Shown here in pieces: positions 20,792 to 30,200 of a stretch of 42,300 nt of DNA (positions within the stretch are counted from its first letter, which is position 1; each line of letters starts with the position of its first letter). Position numbers and translations under genes: made by a program. This DNA is from a virus. Under the pieces are notes generated by a model. It was not told where the DNA came from and ran no database searches. It worked only from the letters and a program-made list of their open reading frames with translations. The stretch covers positions 1-42,300 of IMG/VR virus record IMGVR_UViG_3300028840_003624. One strand, 5' to 3'.

Positions 20792-23700
20792 TTATCGGAA
20801 CATCCTATCTACCGGATGTTCTTGGCTGAATCGCTCATAGTCTCGATTCCGTTTATCCAACGTAAATGCCTGTTGGATCTGACCTGTAAGATCGTCGCCA
20901 GGAACTTCGACGGGTCGGGTCGCTGCGGATGCTGTCGTCAACGCTGCTAGCACCTCGCTTGCTCCTGGAGTGCCTTGTTTCTGCATACCTGGTTGCGTCT
21001 GGGCTGCGGTTTTAGCTTCCTGATCTGAAGCTGCTTTCGCAACGATTGATTGTTCGACTACCTTCAGAGTTTCAGGGGTTAATCTCGACAGTTCTTCGAT
21101 TTTTGCTACTAGATCGACGCCTTCAATCATTCCGGCTTTCAACATTTCCCCTGCCACCTGGGCTGCGTATTTCTGATCCGTATTCGTCGATGCAGTGGCT
21201 GAAATATCGTTTCGCTTGCCTAGAGTTTCATCAATCTTCTCTGGATGGATGCTCTCGTTTTGATCGTATTTTGGATTCACGCCACCACCCATTGCTACTG
21301 GAGGATGTTCTTCTGCTTTACCAGAATCCTCTTCCTTAGAGATCCGTCCATCGTTGGGAGCTTTCGGAGTATCAAACTCTTCTACCCCATCATTCGGCTT
21401 TTGCTCGTCTTCGGCACGCTCATGTGTCTTATTCGCTCTGACGTTACCCGTATCCGGGTCATCCGCCAGTTCGTCTTTCTTATTCAAACTTTTTGTCGTA
21501 ACTCCTTCTTGTTTCTCGATTTTTTGTTGCTCTTCTTGCTTAACTTTAGCCAGAACTAGCTTATCTGTCCCTTCGGGCTTCACGTCATAAGTATTGCCGT
21601 CGTTCAATGTGACAGTATGTACGCCCTCTGCTAGCTTGGCTAGAAGTTTCGGATAAAGAGCATGAGTTTTGCTTACTGAGTAACTGGCGACCTTAGTTTC
21701 GGCCTCGTCACTCGCTTGACGCTCGTTGCTACCTTGATTTCCGTCTACCATTGTCTGTTTCTCCGGTCGAATGGTCTCACCACTCATGGCAGGAGAACCC
21801 TGTGGAATCGACGGTTGATCACCTGTTTCGCTGACCGTATTTTCCGCAGTTTCTTTGCCGATAGTAGCTTGGGCTCTCGGAGCGTCAAAACCATCCTCTA
21901 CATTGGTTTTGAAAGACTCTTCATCACCCATTTTGCCGCCATCCTGAACCTTGCCTGCGGTATCCTGGGCTGGAGTCTCATTGACTTTCTTTTGCTTAAC
22001 TGACTTGTACTCAATCTTCTGTTGAGAATCTTGAGACTTGGCTGTTTTGACCGTTCCTTCGGCCTCGGCCGTTTTCTGTTGGCCGGGTTGCTCAGCAGCC
22101 GCTTTAGCGGCTTGCTGCTTTGCCAACTGCTCTACCAATCCGTTAAAGACATTATCTAGACCTGATTGCTGGCTGCCAATCGATCCCGTCTTCATCTTGA
22201 TCAGCATAGAATTCAATCTTGCTGCTTCTGCTTGACGGTTCTGTTCTGTAGTCACGTTTGAGGCCTCCTTTTGTATCACTTCAGCAGGGGCCGCTGGCTT
22301 TGAAGCCTCTTTGACTTCGCCAGTCGTTTCTTCTGCTACCTCTGCTGTCGTTTCTTTCTCGGAGTTAGGTTGCTCGCCTTCAGGTTTCGCTTGCGGTTCA
22401 GGCTCCTTCTTCTCAACAGGTTTCGAGCAAGGTTTTGGAGTTGAACATTCCTTGTCCTCTTCCTCTCCACCTTCTTCTTCGGGTTCGCTTTCCTTAACAA
22501 TATCCCCTTCGGCCCCTACCTCTTCCGTTTCTTCCTCGCCTTTCAAACCAGGAATTTCTTCAGTACCCTCTTCTTCTGGACTCTCAACGGTTTCCTCGGT
22601 AACCTCGGAAACGTCGAGATCTGGAGCGGCTTCTTCGCCCTCCATAACATCAATGCTTGGCTCGACTTCCACCAGTGAATCATCGATGTCGCCGTTACTC
22701 ATTTGCATCAAGACATCGACAAGCTGGTCCAGTTTGTCAAGCAGCGTATCGAGTTTAAGACTTACTGTGTCGCCTTCAATACCGAGATCAAGCTTATCAC
22801 CACCGAGCGGTCCCATATCTTCAGGACCTTCTTCAAGGCCGACTGGCTCGGGCTCGCTAGTCATTTCACCACCAGGAAGTTCCGGCTCTTCAGGCGATAC
22901 GGGAACATCGAGCGGGCCTTCCATTGGTTCTTCTTCATCGAACAAGCCAGCAGTCTGAATGATGCCCTCGATAATCAAGTCTTCCTCGGGGGCAAATGCG
23001 GCTCGCAAGCCATCGGTTGCGATCTTGGCATCTGTTAGGCTGTAACCTGCCTTAACCAACATTGTTTGGCAGGTCTCAATCGGGTTGTAAACCCGTGGAT
23101 CATTACTGGCCATATGCGAAGCGACCTTTGCGGCGACGCCATCTGTATAGATCCCAAGGCGTTCAAGCTGGTCACAAACGCAATCCGCCAATTTGGCTCC
23201 CTCGCAAGGTCCGGACATGGCCGTTGCGTTTTCTCCCCAACGTCTCTTTAAGAGTTCACGACAGGATGCAGACGGGAACTTATCGAACTGAGCCCGGTCA
23301 TCCCAACGCTTACTCGCGGCGCATTTTTCGAGTGGGAGAGGAGCGAGTAACCCATTGGCAATATCCAATGAGCCAGCCTTCGCAATCTTGAGAACCATAT
23401 CCGCCTGGGCCTTGGTGCCTGGTAGGCTACGGAACTCATCCCACGTCATGCCGTAGTTAGCGAGTGACTCGATAAAGGCCTTCTTGAGCGGAGTCACGCA
23501 ACCATCGCATTTGGCTGGATTTGGGTTCCACAAGAACTGAGCGAATACTTGATGCTTCTTATCCTTGCCACCACGGATCTGGAAGTTGTATTCCTGGCCG
23601 CATGTCCAGCAGTAGCCATCCAATCCGTCGCTAGCCGCTGCTTTATGCAGATCAGTTTCTGAACTACCACATCGTGGACAAATCTTACCGATTTTGATCT

Positions 23701-25780
23701 TCTTTTCGGCGATCTTTTCGAGAGTACGCGGCGTTAGTCTTGCGGACGCCCCGACTGGAACGGATGGCATTACGCTGCCTTCTGGAGCAGGTTCAGCCCC
23801 TGCCATCTCCTCGGTTCCGGCAACAGCTTCTTCCGCCGAAACTCCTTCTTCGCCTTCACCTTCGGTTTCCTGGATAACGTCAGGCCATTTCTTAATGTTC
23901 ATATCGACCTCAATCGTGCCCTCACCACCACAGTTGTTGCAGCGGAAATCACCGTTATCTACGTCTACATCTGTACTGCCACAAACTGGGCATAAAGATC
24001 CAGGCGGCTTTGGTTCACCAGTGGGCTCTTCGCCCCCTTCACCTGGAGCCATATCCTGCGTTAGGCTTTCGGTAGGCGGAACGCCTCCCATGTCGCCTGC
24101 CCCCGGAGGAGCTTCCGGATTCATCATGTCCGGGCCTGCTCCAGGCCCACCGGCTCCCATTTGGCCACCAGCAGGCATTTGGGCTTCTTTAGTAGTTGCA
24201 TTGCTTGATGCTACTTTCCCTAAGGCTTTGTCCGCCATTTCCTGCCGACGAGCCGCTCTTTTGTCGATCTCGTCCTGACTGAGTTTGGTTTCATTGCCAG
24301 CCTTAGCATCTCTCATAATGGCCGTGAAACACTTGTTTTCCTCGTCCACGTTTAGGCTGAGACCTTGAAGTTCCGTATCTGGTTCTGATTTGCTGATTTT
24401 GGCGATCGAATGGGCCATTGCAGCTTCTGCGAAGACCTCTCTGTTCCGTGGGTCGGCGTCGATTTCAGCGAAATGGCCGTCATAAGAATACAGTCCATCC
24501 TTTGCCTCGCCTTCAGCAGTTGGGTCATCAAATTCGCCAGCAGCAACTCGTTTGAAGATGTCGAATTCATCCTGTGGAGTTGGCTCGACTTGCTCGGCCG
24601 TCAAGAGTAGATCTGTTTGCTTTTCAATGCGATCTTGTAGATCTTGACGTGAAGTAATGCCCACCAAACTTCCCACAATGGCTTTCGCGGGAGCTTTGAT
24701 AGAAGCTAGAACGCGAATCAAGGCATCAGCAGTCTGGGATGGCGACCAGTTTTCATGAGCACTAGCCGACTTACCCCAATATCTCGCCTTAGCAACCTTT
24801 TCCTCGATATCTTCAGTAGATACATTCACCTTCTGATAGGTACCGATCATATTCGCCAGAACAGCATACTTACTCGGATGAGAAACTAGTCGCCCAGCAA
24901 CAGTTAGAAGCTGCTTGGGTACAACACCACTAGCCAAGAGTATCTTTGCTAGTGCTTTTTCAGCCTGTTTCATGGTTTCCTGAGCATCAGCCGCTGTCAT
25001 GCGGCTCAATTCGCCGTCCTGCGACTCAAGCTGATCTTTGCCTTCCGTAATGGTTTCTGGATCGGTCCATTCGTGGTGGCTGAGAAGTTCCTGAATTTGC
25101 TTATGCATAATTTGCTGCCACTGCGAATCCAGCCCACCATCGAAAACCGCCCCTACTTCGCCACGATTCAGGCCACCGACAGGGGCATTGAATCGGCTCT
25201 TGTCATCATCTAACTGCTTCTCTGTGACTTGGTTACGATCTTCATCCCGGTCCTTGCCTGAATCACGAGACTTATTGTAGAAGGTCGAGCCTTCATTACG
25301 CAATTGACGCTCAGTAATCTCATCATAGGTTCCTGGACGCTGACCTTGCGGGTACCCTGGGGACGGATCTGGGATCTGTTTTTCTGTGATCTGTTCCGGG
25401 GATTCCTCGGTACGCGGATGCAGATCAACCCTTTGTCGATCAAGCTGTTTTTCTTGAATGGTATTCCAGGTCGTAGAATCCTGAGTGGCATGGGCTGCTT
25501 CTTTCTCAAAATCTTCCATGAAGCAGTTGCATAGGTCTTCCGCTACCTTGTCAGGATTTTGATTGATCTTATCGATAATTTCGTCATCCAGGTCTGTGAC
25601 AGCAACGCTGTCATACTCAGCACCTTTGTAAAATCTGGTGACTTGATCACGAGCAAGAACCACTCTGAAATCGCCATTAATGGCTTCTGTGCGAGTCCCA
25701 ACTGAAGTACTCACTCGATTGGCACTTTCGCTGAGACGTGAAATTAGACTAATTCGAGACTTAGGGTCCATCGAAGACAT
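20792..25780 (-). CDS. Giant 1662-aa head protein in scaffold position
   Basis: No known family is evident. Residues 107-251 hold a repeated short motif: IQEKQL, ITEKQI, ITERQL, VTEKQL and ITEGKDQL, about 25-60 residues apart in polar, likely unfolded sequence. Two zinc ribbons follow: CPVC...CNNC (C597, C600, C614, C617) and CPRC...CWTC (C701, C704, C724, C727). A Cys-rich helical part spans about 755-935. A very acidic stretch comes next (about 946-1150, many EE and PE), then long Gln/Lys/Glu-rich coiled-coil-like segments to the end. It lies between the protease and capsid genes, where a scaffold or prohead core usually lies. Acidic, low-complexity content fits a scaffold, but 1662 aa is very large for one. 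GGAGA precedes the ATG. Confidence 0.6.
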   Translation of the reverse strand: MSSMDPKSRISLISRLSESANRVSTSVGTRTEAINGDFRVVLARDQVTRFYKGAEYDSVAVTDLDDEIIDKINQNPDKVAEDLCNCFMEDFEKEAAHATQDSTTWNTIQEKQLDRQRVDLHPRTEESPEQITEKQIPDPSPGYPQGQRPGTYDEITERQLRNEGSTFYNKSRDSGKDRDEDRNQVTEKQLDDDKSRFNAPVGGLNRGEVGAVFDGGLDSQWQQIMHKQIQELLSHHEWTDPETITEGKDQLESQDGELSRMTAADAQETMKQAEKALAKILLASGVVPKQLLTVAGRLVSHPSKYAVLANMIGTYQKVNVSTEDIEEKVAKARYWGKSASAHENWSPSQTADALIRVLASIKAPAKAIVGSLVGITSRQDLQDRIEKQTDLLLTAEQVEPTPQDEFDIFKRVAAGEFDDPTAEGEAKDGLYSYDGHFAEIDADPRNREVFAEAAMAHSIAKISKSEPDTELQGLSLNVDEENKCFTAIMRDAKAGNETKLSQDEIDKRAARRQEMADKALGKVASSNATTKEAQMPAGGQMGAGGPGAGPDMMNPEAPPGAGDMGGVPPTESLTQDMAPGEGGEEPTGEPKPPGSLCPVCGSTDVDVDNGDFRCNNCGGEGTIEVDMNIKKWPDVIQETEGEGEEGVSAEEAVAGTEEMAGAEPAPEGSVMPSVPVGASARLTPRTLEKIAEKKIKIGKICPRCGSSETDLHKAAASDGLDGYCWTCGQEYNFQIRGGKDKKHQVFAQFLWNPNPAKCDGCVTPLKKAFIESLANYGMTWDEFRSLPGTKAQADMVLKIAKAGSLDIANGLLAPLPLEKCAASKRWDDRAQFDKFPSASCRELLKRRWGENATAMSGPCEGAKLADCVCDQLERLGIYTDGVAAKVASHMASNDPRVYNPIETCQTMLVKAGYSLTDAKIATDGLRAAFAPEEDLIIEGIIQTAGLFDEEEPMEGPLDVPVSPEEPELPGGEMTSEPEPVGLEEGPEDMGPLGGDKLDLGIEGDTVSLKLDTLLDKLDQLVDVLMQMSNGDIDDSLVEVEPSIDVMEGEEAAPDLDVSEVTEETVESPEEEGTEEIPGLKGEEETEEVGAEGDIVKESEPEEEGGEEEDKECSTPKPCSKPVEKKEPEPQAKPEGEQPNSEKETTAEVAEETTGEVKEASKPAAPAEVIQKEASNVTTEQNRQAEAARLNSMLIKMKTGSIGSQQSGLDNVFNGLVEQLAKQQAAKAAAEQPGQQKTAEAEGTVKTAKSQDSQQKIEYKSVKQKKVNETPAQDTAGKVQDGGKMGDEESFKTNVEDGFDAPRAQATIGKETAENTVSETGDQPSIPQGSPAMSGETIRPEKQTMVDGNQGSNERQASDEAETKVASYSVSKTHALYPKLLAKLAEGVHTVTLNDGNTYDVKPEGTDKLVLAKVKQEEQQKIEKQEGVTTKSLNKKDELADDPDTGNVRANKTHERAEDEQKPNDGVEEFDTPKAPNDGRISKEEDSGKAEEHPPVAMGGGVNPKYDQNESIHPEKIDETLGKRNDISATASTNTDQKYAAQVAGEMLKAGMIEGVDLVAKIEELSRLTPETLKVVEQSIVAKAASDQEAKTAAQTQPGMQKQGTPGASEVLAALTTASAATRPVEVPGDDLTGQIQQAFTLDKRNRDYERFSQEHPVDRMFR

Positions 25781-25883
25781 GTGCGTATCTCCTATTACAC
25801 GGCCACGATACCGGTTACGACCTAATTCCTACTGTTGTGCGTTTTCGAGCAGAGTCCTGCCTTTTTCTGAGAAAAATTCCGTC

Positions 25884-27296
25884 TTAAAGCTTTCTCATAT
25901 CTAGCTTGAGGGCAAGACACCGCTTTTCATCCGTGTCCTTGACAGACCGGATCAGACGCCTAGCTAGATCAAGTGAGCGTCTGTTTGTCCCTTGGAGAAT
26001 TGCAGATTTGTTCATTCTGTAGCCTATATCGGATGCAATTGGTCCAGTTACAGTCCCGGCCCCGCCAGCGGGGCCTGCTTGTACATTCGACGTTGGGGCC
26101 GGAGTAGGACTAACAGGAGTCATACCTTGTGACTGGGGAGGAAATTGAGACTGTCCGCCACCAGCCGCCGGACCACCTGAAGGAGCACCGGTAGTAGAAA
26201 GTTGACCAAAGCCCTGCTGGGTTAGCTCATCCGTGACTCCCTGAAGATCAGCAAGTACCTTTGCTAAATCACTTAAATATTCAAGATCTACTTTTTCTTT
26301 TTGGTCTAAAATATTCTTAGATACATCTGTAAGCAATTCCATCGCCTGATGGAGAGAATCTATATCTTGCTGGCTGGCATAACGAACGCATTTTTGGTCA
26401 TCACACACAAGATTCTGCTGGGATGCGACCTTAAGTAAGCCAGGCAATCTTTGGCTGATATCAGCCACTTTGGCAATAAACTTAGAAGTATCAATTACTT
26501 CTGTGACGCCGCAGCTATGACATGCCGGATTTACTACAAATGAGTTCTCTATAAACTCAACACCAAAGTTATGTTCGTATGCCTTATGGTTGACACTGAA
26601 GGTCTTAATATCGTCTTTTGTCGAACCACAAATTGGACAAGGGCCATGGCCCTTTTCTGGGAATCTGCATCTAACATTGCGACTGGAGATATGACGAGTT
26701 TTTCTTTCCCGTATATGCTCACAATAGTCTTTGGGGGTTTCGGCATAGTGGTGACAGATGGAGCAAACACTGTAGGCAACTTTGCATCCCATGCTCGTTC
26801 CGACGATGTACTCTTCTTTAATACCACGAGCTAACTGTGGGTATGCCTCTGAATCTACGCGGGCAATAATCATAATGCCATCGCGGTCTGGATCATACCA
26901 ACTATGAACTACTTTCCCCCTTGCCTGATTTATGTCAGAGTTTTGATGATTGGTAAAGACTGGGACCCCAACGAATGTTGACGTTGCTTTTCTCAATTCT
27001 TGCGTAGAAAACCAATCTCCATTATCGTTCATTTCATTTGCTTTAATAGCAAAAACTTTGACATACAAGCTATCGGGATGTTTCTTAACTTCGGCCTCTA
27101 TATCAAAAACCTGGTCATTACTGCTAAGATCCCCATCCTTTGTTCTAGCCTCTTTAATCTGACAGGAAGCCACATGAATGGCGTCTGGTGAAGCTGAAAG
27201 ACCCTGGGGTTTGACAATGGAGTCACTTAAGACTGGAACGTGAAGTGGAGATATTTCACATACGGTAAAGTAATTTCTCGCAACTTTAATTAGCAT
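25884..27296 (-). CDS. Prohead maturation protease-like protein, 470 aa
   Basis: Residues 79-175 show the pattern of phage prohead proteases: VKVFAIKANEMNDNGDWFS, then VGVPVFTNHQ with likely catalytic H117, then ARGKVVHSWYDPDRDGIMIIARVD, then the Ser in GTSMG (S168). These enzymes cleave scaffold and capsid proteins inside the prohead. Unusually, a Cys-rich insert follows (CSICHH...CEHI, CPICGS, CHSCG, residues 178-262), like two zinc sites. The last 150 residues have a helical part and a Pro/Gly/Gln-rich stretch. Its start overlaps the end of the 1522-aa gene by 11 bases. I did not identify the third catalytic residue. Confidence 0.65.
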   Translation of the reverse strand: MLIKVARNYFTVCEISPLHVPVLSDSIVKPQGLSASPDAIHVASCQIKEARTKDGDLSSNDQVFDIEAEVKKHPDSLYVKVFAIKANEMNDNGDWFSTQELRKATSTFVGVPVFTNHQNSDINQARGKVVHSWYDPDRDGIMIIARVDSEAYPQLARGIKEEYIVGTSMGCKVAYSVCSICHHYAETPKDYCEHIRERKTRHISSRNVRCRFPEKGHGPCPICGSTKDDIKTFSVNHKAYEHNFGVEFIENSFVVNPACHSCGVTEVIDTSKFIAKVADISQRLPGLLKVASQQNLVCDDQKCVRYASQQDIDSLHQAMELLTDVSKNILDQKEKVDLEYLSDLAKVLADLQGVTDELTQQGFGQLSTTGAPSGGPAAGGGQSQFPPQSQGMTPVSPTPAPTSNVQAGPAGGAGTVTGPIASDIGYRMNKSAILQGTNRRSLDLARRLIRSVKDTDEKRCLALKLDMRKL

Positions 27297-30200
27297 CGCT
27301 AGTTATCTCCGAAACCAACTCATCGATTTTGTTGGATATCCCGAACTCACATTTTGAATCCAAAATATCAGCGGCAGTGAGCAATCTCTGGATAGCGACA
27401 GAAGCTCTACTCACCATACGCTTACCTTTACGACCTTTCTGTGCCTTTGACCTTCTTGTAACAAAGAAAGAATTGGCAGGAGCTTCCATCGCTTTCGGAG
27501 GCTCTTTGGGCTGCTCTTCAGGTGGCTGTTCGGTCTGTTCTGGGACTGGTTCGGCAGCAGGCTGTACCACCTCTTGAGTAGGCTGGGCTGGTTCCTGTAT
27601 TTCAGGCTGTTCAGCAACCGGAGGCATATTTACGCCTTGCGGTTGTCCCATGATATTGGTTGGGGCCGCATCGGGTTCTTCTTCACTTGGAGGGCCTTCA
27701 GCAGGTTCTAAATCCTGATCAACCTGCTTTTGTTGATTACCTAAGTCAGTAAACTGTTGGGCCATACCAGACGTTCTTTGACCAGTTGGATCGACATCCC
27801 AATTCTCATCCGCTACATCTTTCTCGAATGTATTGACATCCTCATTCCGATTTACGGACTGGTCAGTAAGAAATTCAGCCCCGCCAATCGAGCCGATGTA
27901 TAGGACCTCAAGTCCAGGGGTTTGTGTTTCCTTCGCGATCTTAACATCTTCCTGGCTGGAAGCATTAGGATTGATCTGCTGGATTCGTTCCTGGTTTTCT
28001 GGAGACATCAACGCAGCATTGTTGGTAGCCGCCTGATCCCGAGCCATGGCTACAGCTTTCTTGACGTGACCATACAGACTCTTTAAGTTGATAGAGAATG
28101 GCTCGATGAAAATCTGCGTCTGATCAAAAGAATCTGCATAGTGAGTATATAGATAGTTCAACGAATCTCTGAAATTCATACTGTGATGCAGAGTCTTGTG
28201 AAAATGTTTATTTGATGTAGCTATACCAACAAAGTATTCAACATTTTCTACTACTACAAAACCACCACGCCGAGCAGCTTGTTGGCTATACTCCAATGTA
28301 TCCGGTAACCAGTCTCCCTGCTCGAAATTACGAGTACGTGCCGTTAAAACGTCGCCTGTACGAATATGACGCTTACCCAAAGCACGTCTAAGAGTACTGA
28401 AATAGCTATCAAGATGGCCTGTCACATCAGCCTCTCTATTCGCGGGACTAACAAAGTAGTCTTTGTAATCTGAAGCTCGATAGGCATACCGAACCCCAAG
28501 CATTACTTCACCACCACCAGCTTTACCTGATGCCGTTGAATACCCAACTCCATAGGCTTTTGCCCCTCCCGAATACGAACGTTGTTGGGCACAAGCCCTG
28601 ACGGATATAGCTGATATTAGGTCCATTATCTTTGAAAGCTTGTAACCATATTGCTTCCATGCCTTAAAACCATCAGCAGTGATGCGACTGTTTACATTTG
28701 CAGGGGCTCCTGTAGAGATCAGCTTCCGATTGCCGTAACGAGCCGGTAATGTTGCCAAAGAGCGACCACCAACTTGTACATCGGTGAGACGAGTCAGGCA
28801 TTTGGTCAGCCAATCCCAAGCTGATAACTCGTCATTCTCCCGACCGGCCATGCTGCCAAACTTGCCATTGCGATACATCTGGACCAGTTCGCTAGCCATC
28901 CTCTGCAAGTCTTTTGTATACTTGGAGAAGATTTCATTAGGAATGTCAGTCAAAGCTTGGTTCGCTGACCTAAAGGCTTCCGTATTAAACCAGTCTAAAT
29001 TGCTCATATAGGCTTGACGAGGATCATTCTCACTTTCGATAACCGAACCTGCTAATTCTGGACCTCGCTCTAGTAGAGCCGCCAGTTGTGCTCTTAACTG
29101 GACCCATTTTTGTGGTCTGCGAGGTTTGCGAGGCTTGCGTAGACCTGCTTGTCTAGCTTGCTCGACCTTGGAGGCATATTGTGAGTCCTGTTCTTTTTCG
29201 ATCTGACGCATTTCGTCGATTAGCGTTCTGATAGTTGTTTCGAACCCACTCTCGCCCGCCTTATCACGAAGAGCTTGAAGGTTGCTCTTTTCTGGATCAT
29301 CGCTTTGGCCAAGAGCGTAGTTCAAAAACCAATTGCCCGAAATATCTCGTTGCAATTGTTCCTGCAAATCAGATACAATAAGATGTACCTTATAAAACAA
29401 ATCTCTTCCAGTGGCTGGATTCCCCAACTGGACTACTGGCTCGCCCTGCTCGCCATGTACTGAGTACTTACCCTGCTTGAATTCATCACTTTCTAGATGT
29501 CTCAACAGTTGATTCACACTCTTGATGGCAGAAGGTAGGCTAGGCCGGACAAAACTATCCATAAAGTTAGTGGTCAGATCCCCATCGCCGAATAATTCGG
29601 GGTCTGCCTGCTGTTCCGGGCTCAATGTTGAATCGAATGCAGAAGTCCCATACTTACCGATCGCGAAACCAACATTATCAGCATTTGTGCGACCATTGAT
29701 AATGGCTGCAATAATCGAGCGAACATCATTTTCCACATCTTTGTCCGGGCTGCGAACAGACCCGACACTGATTCTATTAAGAGCGTCATACCATCGATCT
29801 ACAAGTCCACTCATACAGTACTTTTCAATGATATTGGCTAGCCCCACTTCCTCTCCTCGATCAGAGAACTGCCAATAACGCAGTAGATGCTTTCTACCCA
29901 AGTTGCCATCATCAATATTCTCTACCAGGTTCTCACCTGGCAAAAGCTCCTCTTGTGGCATAGGAACCTGTCGAATAGAGGGAAAGGCATGCATAGTTAA
30001 ATGACGAGGCATTTCTGGCATTTGAGCCGCCAAGGCCGGATTGATCTGCTTCAGCAGATCTTGGACCATATTGACGTAACGAACCAGAGTTGGGTCTACT
30101 CGCATAGTATCAAAACCATTTGCGTAGTAGTATACCGGGGTATCGGGAACAACAAAGTGGCCCTCTAGAGCATCAAATGCTTGTGGTGATTTTTTGGTAA

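Noticed and set aside
22311-22958. 215-aa Ser-rich ORF opposite the 1662-aa gene, and 194-aa ORF at 23694-24278
   Set aside because: They are mirror frames of Glu- and Pro/Gly-rich coding sequence and have no ribosome-binding site or independent signal.
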